NCBI RefSeq assembly: GCF_000172415.1
Contig: NZ_ABLD01000001.1
Span: forward strand, 186,001 to 250,000
Source: Paraburkholderia graminis C4D1M
GTDB lineage: Bacteria > Pseudomonadota > Gammaproteobacteria > Burkholderiales > Burkholderiaceae
Reading direction: 5' to 3'
DNA: 64,000 nt
This document shows positions 25,493-34,537 of this stretch, one piece after another. The position numbers were made by a program, and so were the translations under genes. The notes beneath the pieces were generated by a model. That model did no database searches. It worked only from the letters and a program-made list of their open reading frames with translations, and was not told where the DNA came from. The first letter of the stretch is position 1, and each line of letters begins with the position of its first letter.

Positions 25493-26407
25493 TCAGCGGT
25501 CCTCATCCGCGCCAAACCGTTCGACCACAAAATCGATGAAGCTTCGCAGCTTGAGCGACATCTGCCGCTCGCGCAGATAAAGCAGACTTAGCTGTCGCTC
25601 GGGCGCCGAATACTCAGGCAGTACTTTGCGCAACCGCTTCGCGCGCAGATCTTCGTCGATGAGAATTGCCGGCAGCATCGCGATACCGAGGCCACGCAAA
25701 ACGGCCTTGCGCAACGCCTCGGCGTTGTCGATTTTCAGGCGGCCATCTACTGGCACGCTCGCGCGACCGTCCCGTCCATGCAAGATCCATTCGGCCTGTG
25801 CCGCGTGCCATTCCGAACGCGGCGGATACGCATACGTCAGGCACTGATGCGCCGAGAGTTCATCGGGCGTCGCGGGACTGCCATGCGCCTTCAGATACGC
25901 CGGCGACGCGCACAGCACCAGCCTGTACGGCGTGAGAGGCCGTGCGACCAGGTCCGGGTTGGCCAGCGCACCGATACGGATCGCCGCTTCAAAGCCATCG
26001 TCCATAAGATCGGAGAGCGCGTCCGTGGCGACAATGTCGAGCTTCACCTCGGGATAACGCGCGCAGTAATCCGCGATCGATGGAATCAGGCATTCGTTGC
26101 TGAACACGATGGGTGCGGTGACGCGCAGGCGGCCGCGCGGCGTCGCGAGATGGTCGAGCGCGAGCTGCTCGGAATCGTCGATCAACCCGAGAATCTCGAC
26201 GCAACGTTGGTAATACGCCTGCCCGAACGCGCTGACCTGCTGCTTGCGAGTCGTGCGATGGATGAGGCGCGTGCCGAGCCGCGTCTCCAGTGCCTGCAGG
26301 TGGTTGCCGACCATGGTCGGCGAGAGCTCGCACGCTACCGCGGCTGCCGTCAGACTGCCGGTTTCCACCACCCGCACGAATACGGTCATCGCTTTGAGAA
26401 GATCCAT
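25493..26407 (-). CDS. LysR-type transcriptional regulator
   Basis: 304 residues from the ATG at 26407, the usual LysR length; the frame is open further upstream but would overlap the MFS gene. HTH: VFVRVVETGSLTAAAVACEL, then PTMVGNHLQALETRLGTRL. The effector domain starts at RLRVTAPIVFSNECLIP and the protein ends SLKLRSFIDFVVERF. Divergent from the frameshifted MFS exporter gene, which it presumably regulated. Confidence 0.92.
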   Translation of the reverse strand: MDLLKAMTVFVRVVETGSLTAAAVACELSPTMVGNHLQALETRLGTRLIHRTTRKQQVSAFGQAYYQRCVEILGLIDDSEQLALDHLATPRGRLRVTAPIVFSNECLIPSIADYCARYPEVKLDIVATDALSDLMDDGFEAAIRIGALANPDLVARPLTPYRLVLCASPAYLKAHGSPATPDELSAHQCLTYAYPPRSEWHAAQAEWILHGRDGRASVPVDGRLKIDNAEALRKAVLRGLGIAMLPAILIDEDLRAKRLRKVLPEYSAPERQLSLLYLRERQMSLKLRSFIDFVVERFGADEDR

Positions 26408-26537
26408 TCCCCCATAATAATTGGTTCTGTTGCCATTCGCGGTGCGTTTATCAATTTTTGCGAAGGTAATAGAGTGTGTCCACGCTCGACGCGCGGGCCA
26501 GTCCGGCTCGCTTCGCGCCATTCCATGCACGGACATC

Positions 26538-27930
26538 ATGCGCACACACATCCACTCATCCAACCGGTCTCCAAGACTCGCGCTGCTCGCGACCAGCCTT
26601 GGCTTCGTCATCATCTGTCTCGACGTCACGGTCGTGAACGTTGCGCTAGCGAGGATGCGCGACGGCCTGCAGATCGACTCGACCGCGCTCGAGTGGGTCG
26701 TCAACGCATATACGCTCGCGTTCGCGAGCTTGCTGCTCACGGCCGGTGCATTAGCGGATCGTCTGGGAGCGCGGCGCGTCTTCGTTGGCGGCTTCGCGGT
26801 TTTCACGTGTGCGTCGATCGGGTGCGCGCTGTCGGATGGCGCGGGCATGCTCGGGCGTCGCGTGCAGTGCAGGGCGTGGGCGCGGCGCTGTGCGTGCCGT
26901 CGTCGAGGCGCTGCTGGGCGCGGCGTTTCCGGACGCGGATGCGCGCGCCAAGGCCGTCAGCATCTGGGCGGGCACGGCGGCGTTAGCGCTCGGTGCCGGG
27001 CCGCTGGTGGGCGGGTTGCTGGTCGACCGGTTCGGCTGGCCTTCCATCTTTCTGATCAACGTGCCGATTGGCGTGGCGGGCATCTGGCTGACGCTCGCTC
27101 ATGCGCCCGAAACGCTGCGTCATGCAGCGCGTCGAATCGATCTGGCCGGGCAGACGCTCGCCGTTGTCACACTGGCCGCGCTGACGTATGCGGTCGTCGA
27201 GAGTGGCCGGCTTGGATGGACGAGCACGATCGTGCTGTCGGGGCTCACGATATCGGTCGTCATGGCTGCGCTGTTCATCACCGTCGAGGCGCGATCTGCG
27301 CAACCGCTGTTGCCGCTCGCGCTGTTTCGCAGCGCCGCGGTGAGTGTGAGCGCGCTGACGGGGTGGTCGCTGAACTTCGGGTACTACGGCCTGATGTTTG
27401 CGATGAGTTTGTTTTTCCAGAGCGTGCGCCACGACACGCCGCTTGAAACCGGCCTCGCGTTCCTGCCGATGACTGCCGTAGTGACAGTCGCGAACCTTGT
27501 ATCCGGCAGGCTCACCGCGCGCTTCGGCTATCGCTTGCCGATGCTCTATGGTCAAGCATTGGCGGCACTCGGCTACCTTGCGCTCGTGTTCGTGCACGCG
27601 GACAGCAGCGCGCTGGCGATAGCGTTGCCGTTACTGGCTGTGGGCAGTGGAGTTGCGCTCGCGGTTCCATCGATCAACACGGCGGTGCTCACGCATGCCG
27701 GGCCGTCCCGCGTCGGGATCGCGTCGGGGGTGCTGAATAGCGCGCGTCAGATCGGCGGCGTGGTCGGAGTCGGAGTGTTCGGCTCGCTGGTCAGGCCCGA
27801 GTCCAACGATATCGTTGCAGGGCTGCATATCGCGGTGGCCCTCGCGTTTGCGACGACGCTCTTAAGCCTCGTGGTGGCCAGGACGCGGCTTGAACAACGC
27901 CAGTCTGCCATCGCGAAATGTGCTGGTTGA
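26538..27930 (+). pseudogene. MFS drug-efflux transporter (14-TM EmrB/QacA type), broken by two frameshifts
   Basis: The protein begins at 26538 (SPRLALLATSLGFVIICLDV, then TVVNVALARM, the DHA2-family opening) and continues into GFAVFTCASIGCALSDG. It then changes frame near 26853-26857, reads ASRAVQGVGAALCVPSS for about 17 codons in a second frame, and changes again near 26906-26910 to continue as LLGAAFPDADARAKAVSIWAG to the stop at 27930. Each break is explained by one missing base (five bases where six are expected). With both repaired the gene has about 464 codons. As written it makes no full-length pump; sequencing errors in GC-rich DNA are an alternative. Confidence 0.85.
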
Positions 27931-28022
27931 AGCTGCGTCATGACAATGCGAGCGCGAGATTCCCGACACTCGTTGAACGCACTTGCGGCCGACCGACCGT
28001 TAGCTCGAGCCATCGGCGACTA

Positions 28023-28949
28023 TTACCGGCCCAGCATCAGGTCCAGGTTCTGAACCGCAGCGCCCGACGCGCCTTTGCCAAGATTGTCGAAAACCGCGGA
28101 CAGCAGGACATGTCCGTGTTCCATGTTAGGAAATACGCTCAAGCGCATGTCGTTCGTACCGTTCAACGCTCGCGGATCCAGGTGCGTCAAGACCCCCGAT
28201 TCATGCAGCGGCGAAACATGGACGTGCGCTGCGTCCGCATAGTGTCGTGCGAGGCATGCGTGCAACCTGGCGCCGTCCACATCGGGTCCGAGCAGCCGCA
28301 ACTGGAGCGGCACCGTCAGCACAATGCCCTGGCGAAACGCGCCATACGCGGGGACGAAAATGGGCCGCTGCGCGAGTCCTGCGTGCGTCTGGATTTCCGG
28401 AGTGTGCTTGTGCGCGAGCGCCAGGCCGTACACCTGGAACGGAGGCGCGTCGACGGCATCTTGTCCCTCGTGTTGCTCGACGCCGGCACGACCGCGTCCG
28501 GAGTAGCCGGACACTGCATGAATGCTGATGGGGTAGCTGTCTGGTATCAGCCCAGCCTGCAACAGCGGACGAAGCAATCCGATTGCCCCCGTCGGATAGC
28601 AGCCGGGATTGGTGACGCGACGGGCGCTCGCGATGCGCTCGGCTTGTCCCGGCGTCATTTCCGCGAAGCCGTATGTCCAGCCCGGCTGTGTCCGGTGCGC
28701 CGAGCTTGCGTCGATGACTCTCACGGCAGGATTGACGATGGCGTCCACTGCCTCGCGTGCGGCGGCATCGGGCAAACAGAGAATGGCGATGTCGCAGGCG
28801 TTGATGGCTTCCGCGCGACGGCGCGCATTCTTGCGGTCGGCGGCGGGGAGCGTGAACAGCGTGATGTCGGTCCGATCGCGCAGCCGTTCGTGGATCTGCA
28901 GTCCGGTAGTGCCTTGGTCGCCGTCGATGAAAACAAGGGGAGCGCTCAT
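28023..28949 (-). CDS. argC: N-acetyl-gamma-glutamyl-phosphate reductase, short type
   Basis: 308 residues from the ATG at 28949; upstream codons in frame lack a ribosome-binding site. NADP-binding start [18 protein letters not shown], substrate-pocket DASSAHR, catalytic Cys in TNPGCYPTG, and [15 protein letters not shown]. This is the type 2 ArgC, third enzyme of arginine synthesis. No other arg genes are close, and a LysR gene is divergent from it. Confidence 0.9.
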   Translation of the reverse strand: MSAPLVFIDGDQGTTGLQIHERLRDRTDITLFTLPAADRKNARRRAEAINACDIAILCLPDAAAREAVDAIVNPAVRVIDASSAHRTQPGWTYGFAEMTPGQAERIASARRVTNPGCYPTGAIGLLRPLLQAGLIPDSYPISIHAVSGYSGRGRAGVEQHEGQDAVDAPPFQVYGLALAHKHTPEIQTHAGLAQRPIFVPAYGAFRQGIVLTVPLQLRLLGPDVDGARLHACLARHYADAAHVHVSPLHESGVLTHLDPRALNGTNDMRLSVFPNMEHGHVLLSAVFDNLGKGASGAAVQNLDLMLGR

Positions 28950-29043
28950 ACGCGGAATACTCCGAGTGGTGGCTAAGGGAAGAATGAGCCCTATGTTCCC
29001 TGAGCGGATAGAATAGGGAAAGTTGAATTTGATGACCATAAAG

Positions 29044-29058
29044 TTCAGTTTTCCTGAA
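29044..29058. promoter_or_regulatory. Candidate LysR box (T-N11-A)
   Basis: TTCAG-TTTTC-CTGAA is a 5-bp inverted repeat that fits the T-N11-A pattern, 14 bases before the LysR start and within the argC-LysR divergent promoter region. Suited to negative autoregulation. Confidence 0.35.
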
Positions 29059-29071
29059 TCGGGACGCCGAC

Positions 29072-29956
29072 ATGCGAGAGATCAGCCTGGACCGCCTGCG
29101 CACTTTGATTGCGATAACCGAGCGTGGCTCATTTGCCGACGCAGCGCGCGCATTGAATCTCGCCCCTCCGACGGTCAGCCTCCATATCGCCGAACTGGAG
29201 GACCGCATCGGGGCGCCGCTCCTGTCACGCAAGCGCGGGCAGGTAAGGCCGTCGGCGATAGGAGAGGTGCTGGTGGAGCGCGCGCGTCGACTGCTGGCCG
29301 ATGCGGAGCAGGCGTTGGACGATATTCAACGCCAGGTGCAGGGGCTTGAAGGGCGCGTGCGGCTCGGTGCGTCGACCGGTGTGATCGCGTACCTGTTGCC
29401 GCAAGCGCTCGAGGCGCTGCGCCAGCGCAATCCCGCAATCGACGTTCAGCTTGCGGTGCTCACATCGCGTGAGACGCTGTCCCGATTGGCGGATGGAACG
29501 CTGGATGTCGGGCTGGTCGCACTGCCTCAGCCTCCCGTGGCCGGACTCGCGATAAAGGCCTGGCGGCGTGACCCCGTGATGGCCTTCGTGCCGGCGCATT
29601 GGCGCTGTCCCGCCCGTGTAACGCCTGCATGGCTTGCCGCACAGCCTCTCATTCTCAATGACGCGACCACGCGGCTCTCGCGCTTAACGGCGGAGTGGTT
29701 TGCGACCGCGGGGCATCATCCTGCGCCGCGCATTCAGCTCAACTTCAACGACGCAATCAAGAGTCTGGTAGCGGCAGGTTACGGCGCAGCGCTTTTGCCC
29801 CACGAGGCGACCACGCCATTACCCGACAGGCGCGTCGTCATGCGTCCGCTGCGCCCGGCGTTGTGGCGCCGACTCGGCATTGCACACCGTGCCGGGCACG
29901 TTGAGCGTGCCACTCAACACGTACTCGATGTCTTGTGGGATCTGCGATTAGCGTAG
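29072..29956 (+). CDS. LysR-type transcriptional regulator
   Basis: 294 residues. HTH at [20 protein letters not shown] then [20 protein letters not shown]. Effector domain begins [21 protein letters not shown]. Standard length. Divergent from argC with a 122-base shared promoter region; it may tune argC or regulate genes elsewhere. Confidence 0.92.
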   Translation: MREISLDRLRTLIAITERGSFADAARALNLAPPTVSLHIAELEDRIGAPLLSRKRGQVRPSAIGEVLVERARRLLADAEQALDDIQRQVQGLEGRVRLGASTGVIAYLLPQALEALRQRNPAIDVQLAVLTSRETLSRLADGTLDVGLVALPQPPVAGLAIKAWRRDPVMAFVPAHWRCPARVTPAWLAAQPLILNDATTRLSRLTAEWFATAGHHPAPRIQLNFNDAIKSLVAAGYGAALLPHEATTPLPDRRVVMRPLRPALWRRLGIAHRAGHVERATQHVLDVLWDLRLA

Positions 29957-30320
29957 GCGGTTGTCAGTGCCGTTTCGGTTCGGCCTCGCCGGGACAGCAC
30001 GCGACTATCCCGTCATCGGACCAAAGTCCGATACAACATTCGTATAGACCCATATAGGCTGGAAGCACATCTGCTTTCGCACTGTCGTCGCACGCAGTTT
30101 GCTCAACGTACAGGACCAGACCGCCGGCTCGCGCCAGTCATGCACGCTCCGGAAGGAATCCGCATGCGCGTCCATCTCGCTGCGCCCTCAGTTGCTTTGT
30201 CGATTGCTTTGTCACTCGCGGTGTCCGGCTGCAATATGCCGCCGATTACACATAGTCAGCGGTTGCCGTCGGACCGCATCTGCATTGATGGTCTCTTACA
30301 GGCAGCAAGAGGACACGATC
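29957..30320 (+). other. Promoter region of the orphan amino-acid-binding protein
   Basis: 364 bases with one clear element, the GGAC-N4-GTCC box and TATAGG at 30018-30058, and one short possible lipoprotein frame from 30164. Nothing else recognised. Confidence 0.5.
30018..30029 (+). promoter_or_regulatory. GGAC-N4-GTCC box 1
   Basis: GGACCAAAGTCC, with TATAGG at 30053-30058 placed 29.5 bases from the box centre, putting the centre near -41 if this is the -10 element. Nearly the same block recurs at 32777. Faces the genes at 30164 and 30321. Confidence 0.75.
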
Positions 30321-30463
30321 ATGGCGGCCGCGAGTCCGATTGCCGGTGCAGTACTGCTGGGTCTGTGGCTCTCGCTGGCGAGCGTGCCTTCAATTTCGAA
30401 TGCCGCCGATGGCGAAGCCCTGGCGAGCGTGAAGACTCGCGGCGTCCTGCGTTGCGGTGTTAG
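30164..30463 (+). CDS. Possible small lipoprotein overlapping the next gene
   Basis: Starts at an ATG with AAGGAATC upstream and encodes a convincing signal (VALSIALSLAVSGC, lipobox at residue 24). The remaining sequence is unstructured and its last 143 bases overlap the next gene out of frame. It may be a short real lipoprotein, a leader peptide or a decayed gene. Confidence 0.3.
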   Translation: MRVHLAAPSVALSIALSLAVSGCNMPPITHSQRLPSDRICIDGLLQAARGHDHGGRESDCRCSTAGSVALAGERAFNFECRRWRSPGEREDSRRPALRC

Positions 30464-31358
30464 CGAAGGCGTCGCGGGTTTCTCCTCTCAGGACGCCGCC
30501 GGACAATGGTCGGGTATCGATGTCGACTTCTGCCGGGCGTTGGCAGCAGCAGCGCTTGGCGATAGCCGCAAGGTCGCGTTCGTGCCGTTGAAGGCGTCGG
30601 AGCGATTTCCCGCGCTCGAGACGCGGCGAATCGACGTACTCTCCCGCAACACCACCTGGACTTTGCTGCGCGAAGGCGCACTCAAGGCGCAGTTCGCAGG
30701 CGTGCTGTTCTACGACAACCAGGCTTTCATGGTTCCGGCCGCAAGCGCATCGCAATTGGCCGGCGCGCTAAAAGGGGCAACGGTGTGCGTACAGAAGGAC
30801 ACGTCTACGCTTAGCCATCTCATCGCGTATTCGGATGCAAGCGGGGCGGACATCAAGCCTCTCGTGGCGGGTTCCGCGGACGAGGCGAGGCGGGCATTCT
30901 TCGCGGGCCGCTGCGCCGCCTACACAGCGGACGCATCGTACCTTGCCGCGCTGCTTCTGCACGCACCGGGCGGCTCGCAGGCCTTCGCGATCCTTCCCGA
31001 GCGGATCTCGAAAGAGCCGCTTGGGCCCGTCGTGCGCGGGGGCGATCAGGCATGGCTCACGCTCGTGCGTTGGGTGCTGCTGACGTTGATAGCCGCCGAA
31101 GAGATGGACGTGACGCGGGAGAACCTTGAGATTCGCCTGCGCAATCCATCGGTATCCAGGGCTCTCGTGCCGGACGACACGGTGACCCGCACAATCGGCG
31201 TTGAGCCAGGCTGGACCGTGCGAGCTCTCGAAAGCGTGGGCAATTACGGGCAGATGTTCGATCGCAACGTCGGCGCGCACAGTCCTCTCGGTCTCGCGCG
31301 CGGAACGAACGACTTATGGACCCGTGGCGGCCTGATGTACGCGCCGCCCATTCGTTGA
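30321..31358 (+). CDS. Amino-acid ABC transporter binding protein (AapJ-like), orphan
   Basis: 345 residues; ATG at 30321 with AGAGGA upstream. Signal peptide ends SNA|AD near residue 30. The mature chain has VKTRGVLRCGVSEGVAGFSS, the Asp-rich GIDVDFCRALAAAALGD, RRIDVLSRNTTWTL and GTNDLWTRGGLMYAPPIR, all typical of general L-amino-acid binding proteins AapJ/BztA. No ABC permease or ATPase gene follows; instead an ArsB/NhaD-like secondary carrier starts 17 bases later. It may serve a distant importer or act as a sensor. Confidence 0.85.
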   Translation: MAAASPIAGAVLLGLWLSLASVPSISNAADGEALASVKTRGVLRCGVSEGVAGFSSQDAAGQWSGIDVDFCRALAAAALGDSRKVAFVPLKASERFPALETRRIDVLSRNTTWTLLREGALKAQFAGVLFYDNQAFMVPAASASQLAGALKGATVCVQKDTSTLSHLIAYSDASGADIKPLVAGSADEARRAFFAGRCAAYTADASYLAALLLHAPGGSQAFAILPERISKEPLGPVVRGGDQAWLTLVRWVLLTLIAAEEMDVTRENLEIRLRNPSVSRALVPDDTVTRTIGVEPGWTVRALESVGNYGQMFDRNVGAHSPLGLARGTNDLWTRGGLMYAPPIR

Positions 31359-31375
31359 ATCGCGCGAGGGCTGGC

Positions 31376-32716
31376 ATGAGCGCAATGCAGGTCTATATCG
31401 TGGTGGGCGTGTTCGCGGCAGTGATACTCGCGATCGCGTTCAATGTGATCGACATGGCCGTGGCGGCGCTAGTCGGCATGTGCGTGCTGATCGTGCTGAA
31501 CATTCTCGACGAGCAGGATCTTCTCGCTGCGGTGCGAATCGCCGCCGGGCCGATCAGTCTTCTGTTCGGCGGCATGGTCGTCGCGCGCATCCTCTCGACC
31601 ACCGGAGTGTTCGATCTGATCGGCGATGTGTATCTGCGGGCGACCGGCGGCAGCGGGCGGCGTTTTCTTCTGCTTCTCATCGTTGTCGTCGCGCCCTTGT
31701 GCGCGTTGCTGCCGAATGCCACGACGGTGATCCTCCTCGCACCCATCATCATTCGCGTGGCGGTGGCACTCGAAGTGGATATCGTGCTGCCGATGATCCT
31801 CACGGCGATCGTCAGCAATGCCGCCGGACTGCTGACGCTGGTCGGCGATCCGGCGACGTTTCTGGTCGGCAGCTCGATCGGCATGACGTTCGGCAACTAT
31901 CTGAAGCACGTGAGTCTTGGCGGCCTGCTGGCGCTCGCCGTCGTGGTGCCGTTGTTGCCGTTCCTGATGCCCGACATCTGGCGAGTGCGGCGGACCTTGC
32001 CGCCTGCGGAACAGCGCGCGCGCATCGCGAGGCCCGCATACGCCGGTCTGTCGCTCGCGGTGCTGGCCGCAATGATGGTGCTGTTCGTGTTCGGCGAAGC
32101 GCTGCCGACGCGCCTCCTCCCGCCCATGGTCGCGCTGATTGCCAGTGCGCTGGCGCTACTCGTCGGTTACGCGGCGAAAGTCGAACCGACCGACAACGTG
32201 CTGCGCGATGTCGACTGGAAAACGCTGCTGTTCCTCGCCTGCATTTTCTGTCTGGTTCAGGCGATGGCGAAGACGGGGCTTCTTCAGGTCATGTCGGTCA
32301 AGCTATACGAGTTGTTCGGCACGCGCCTTACGCTCGTCGCGCTCGCGATGATCGCGGGCATCGGGCTGCTTTCGTCACTGCTTGCCAACGTGCCCGTAGC
32401 GGCGGCGTCTATCGTGATGGTGAAGGGCTACCTGGTGGCGGCGGAATTCGTGCCCGAAGTCGCGCTCTCGGATCAGTTCACGCAGTGGCCTGCGCCTACG
32501 ATTGCAGTGTTCGTCGGCATGATGTTCGGTGCGACGCTCGGCGGCAACGCGACACTTGTCGGAGCCGCGGCCAACATAGTGGCAGCGGGAATCTGCGCAC
32601 GCGAAGGCAAGCCCATTACGTTTGTCCGCTTTCTGCGCTACGGGCTGCCTGTCACCGTTGCGCAACTGGCGGCGTCGGCGGTCTATGTGTTCGCGCTCGC
32701 GCATTTCATGCGGTGA
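31376..32716 (+). CDS. ArsB/NhaD-type ion transporter (IT superfamily permease)
   Basis: 446 residues with about 11 membrane segments. It has the ArsB/NhaD/P-protein motifs: ISLLFGGMVVARILSTTGVFD, LLPNATTVILLAPIIIRVA and, in the second half, LLANVPVAAASIVMVKGYL and GATLGGNATLVGAAANIVAAG. Members exchange Na+/H+ or extrude arsenite or organic anions. The longer upstream frame overlaps the binding-protein gene. Cotranscribed with the orphan binding protein behind box 1, so a role in pH or ion balance under the same stress is plausible. Confidence 0.85.
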   Translation: MSAMQVYIVVGVFAAVILAIAFNVIDMAVAALVGMCVLIVLNILDEQDLLAAVRIAAGPISLLFGGMVVARILSTTGVFDLIGDVYLRATGGSGRRFLLLLIVVVAPLCALLPNATTVILLAPIIIRVAVALEVDIVLPMILTAIVSNAAGLLTLVGDPATFLVGSSIGMTFGNYLKHVSLGGLLALAVVVPLLPFLMPDIWRVRRTLPPAEQRARIARPAYAGLSLAVLAAMMVLFVFGEALPTRLLPPMVALIASALALLVGYAAKVEPTDNVLRDVDWKTLLFLACIFCLVQAMAKTGLLQVMSVKLYELFGTRLTLVALAMIAGIGLLSSLLANVPVAAASIVMVKGYLVAAEFVPEVALSDQFTQWPAPTIAVFVGMMFGATLGGNATLVGAAANIVAAGICAREGKPITFVRFLRYGLPVTVAQLAASAVYVFALAHFMR

Positions 32717-32776
32717 CGCGCGCACGCACCGCCGCGTGCCAGGAAGACGAATGCGCAGCCAGGCAGCCCGATCATG

Positions 32777-32788
32777 GGACCAAAGTCC
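32777..32788 (+). promoter_or_regulatory. GGAC-N4-GTCC box 2
   Basis: GGACCAAAGTCC with TATAGG at 32812-32817, the same 29.5-base centre-to--10 spacing as box 1, and the same ATACAAC-TTCGT spacer and TATAGGCTGGAAGC downstream. Drives the gene at 32881. Confidence 0.75.
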
Positions 32789-32880
32789 AATACAACTTTC
32801 GTCTGGACGTGTATAGGCTGGAAGCTCGCCGGCTTTAATCGGCAGATTCAACGATGCGAGCATAACGTCTGGAGTCCGTC

Positions 32881-33153
32881 ATGAAACACCTGATCGCGGT
32901 CGCGGCGGCCGCTTCTCTTGCACTGGCATCCGTTCCTGGTGTCTGGGCGCAAGGCGCTTCTGGAACAACTGCACCGTCAGCGGCTGACCATCCCGATGAA
33001 ATCGTGAAAATGCACCAGCAGGTCGCTGCGGCGAATCGCGAGTACGACAGGGAAGTCGCGGCTGCCAAAAAGGTCTTTGACCATAAGAAAAGCGACGCCA
33101 AAAAGAAACGCGACGTGGCTGTAGCCGCTGCGCGTCAGGGTGTGGACCAGTAG
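32881..33153 (+). CDS. Small exported coiled-coil protein
   Basis: 90 residues. Signal peptide MKHLIAVAAAASLALASVPG ends VWA|QG. The mature part is a single charged helix with heptad character (QVAAANREYDREVAAAKKVF, then DHKKSDAKKKRDVAVAAARQ). Looks like a periplasmic stress or spacer protein. First gene behind box 2 and only about 190 bases before the AI-2E-type exporter. No named family recognised. Confidence 0.65.
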   Translation: MKHLIAVAAAASLALASVPGVWAQGASGTTAPSAADHPDEIVKMHQQVAAANREYDREVAAAKKVFDHKKSDAKKKRDVAVAAARQGVDQ

Positions 33154-33346
33154 TAGCGGCAGTGAAGAGCGACCGCCCGACGCTGCGTTACAGCGTCGCG
33201 TATTGCCTCCGCTGTGGCAGCGAGCGACGCTTGCGCCTGTTCCGCTGGACGATGCCGCTTTCGGCCAATCCCGTGCTGCGATCCTGAACCTGACGCTTCT
33301 TCTCGCGCACGCGTGCATTGCGCTATTCCTGCGCGGAGATAACCCG

Positions 33347-34492
33347 ATGCTGCCCACACCGACCGTTCACAGAACGCTATCCCGGGAAATGCTCGACGTA
33401 TTGATTCGCGCCGGGCTGATCACTGTTCTTGCCGTATTTTGCTTCCGGATCGTCGTTCCGTTCCTCGACCTGATGGTCTGGGGACTGATCCTTGCGATCA
33501 CGCTTTATCCGTTGCACATCCGGTTGCGCAGGAGCTTGCGCAACAGGGACGGTCTCGTTGCCACGCTGATCGTCCTCGTCGCGTTCGGCGTCATTCTGGT
33601 GCCGAGCTATCTGCTGGGCGTCGCGGTCGCCGATTCGATCGAGCATGTGATGGCGGTGGTGAAAAGCGGCAGCTTCCGCATTCCGCCGCCGGCCGAATCG
33701 GTTGCAGGCTGGCCGCTGGTCGGCCAGCACGTGCACGACTTCTGGCAGCAGGCCTCGACAGACCTGACGGGCCTCGCGCAGCGGTTTGCGCCGCAACTCA
33801 AAGAAGCCGGCCGTGCGTTGCTCGGCACCGTCACTGGCTTAGGCGCGGGACTGCTCATTTTCTTCATCGCGCTGATCGTCGCGGGAATTCTCATGGCGTA
33901 TGGCGAAAGGGGCCACCGCAGCGCGCAGCAGATTGCGTCACGCATCTCCGGCCCTGAGCGGGGCGCGCAGATCACCGATCTCTGTACGGCGACGATTCGC
34001 GCGGTCGCTCAAGGCGTGGTGGGCATCGCGTTCATCCAGATGTTGCTGATCGGCGGCGGGTTCGTGGTGATGGGTATTCCGGCCGCGGGCTTGCTGGCGC
34101 TCGGCGTACTGCTTATCGGCATCATGCAATTGCCGGCCACGCTGATTACGCTTCCGGTGATCGCGTTCGTGATGCTCACGGAAGGCGTCAGCACGGCGAC
34201 GATCGCCTTCTCCGCGTATGTGTTCGTCGCGGGCCTGGCCGATAACGTGCTCAAGCCGTTGCTGCTGGGCCGAGGCGTCGCGGTGCCGATGCCCGTGGTG
34301 CTGATCGGCGCGCTGGGCGGCATGGTGACAGGCGGCGTCATTGGGCTGTTCATCGGCCCCGTCATGCTTGCTGTCGGTTACGAGTTGTTCTGGCGATGGG
34401 TAAAAGACCAGCCGCAGGCCGAGCGGATCGACGAGAACGAGCCCGCGCGCCTCGCGCAGACAGAGGGAGCCGAAGTACCGAAGCATTCGTGA
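33347..34492 (+). CDS. AI-2E family transporter (PerM/TqsA-like)
   Basis: 381 residues from the ATG at 33347 with GGAG upstream. Eight or so membrane segments; IVVPFLDLMVWGLILAITLYPL then LRRSLRNRD near the start, and VVGIAFIQMLLIGGGFVVMGIP and VADNVLKP-like NVLKPLLLGRGVAVPMPVVL near the end are PerM-family signatures. Members export AI-2, other small molecules or ions. Probably in one unit with the small exported protein. Confidence 0.9.
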   Translation: MLPTPTVHRTLSREMLDVLIRAGLITVLAVFCFRIVVPFLDLMVWGLILAITLYPLHIRLRRSLRNRDGLVATLIVLVAFGVILVPSYLLGVAVADSIEHVMAVVKSGSFRIPPPAESVAGWPLVGQHVHDFWQQASTDLTGLAQRFAPQLKEAGRALLGTVTGLGAGLLIFFIALIVAGILMAYGERGHRSAQQIASRISGPERGAQITDLCTATIRAVAQGVVGIAFIQMLLIGGGFVVMGIPAAGLLALGVLLIGIMQLPATLITLPVIAFVMLTEGVSTATIAFSAYVFVAGLADNVLKPLLLGRGVAVPMPVVLIGALGGMVTGGVIGLFIGPVMLAVGYELFWRWVKDQPQAERIDENEPARLAQTEGAEVPKHS

Positions 34493-34537
34493 CGCTGCCA
34501 CACGGCGCCGGCTCGCGTCCACGTCGCGATAAGCACT

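Noticed and set aside
25778..26986. 402-codon plus-strand frame
   Set aside because: Mostly antisense to the LysR gene; only its short stretch at about 26858-26905 is real, as the middle frame of the broken MFS gene.
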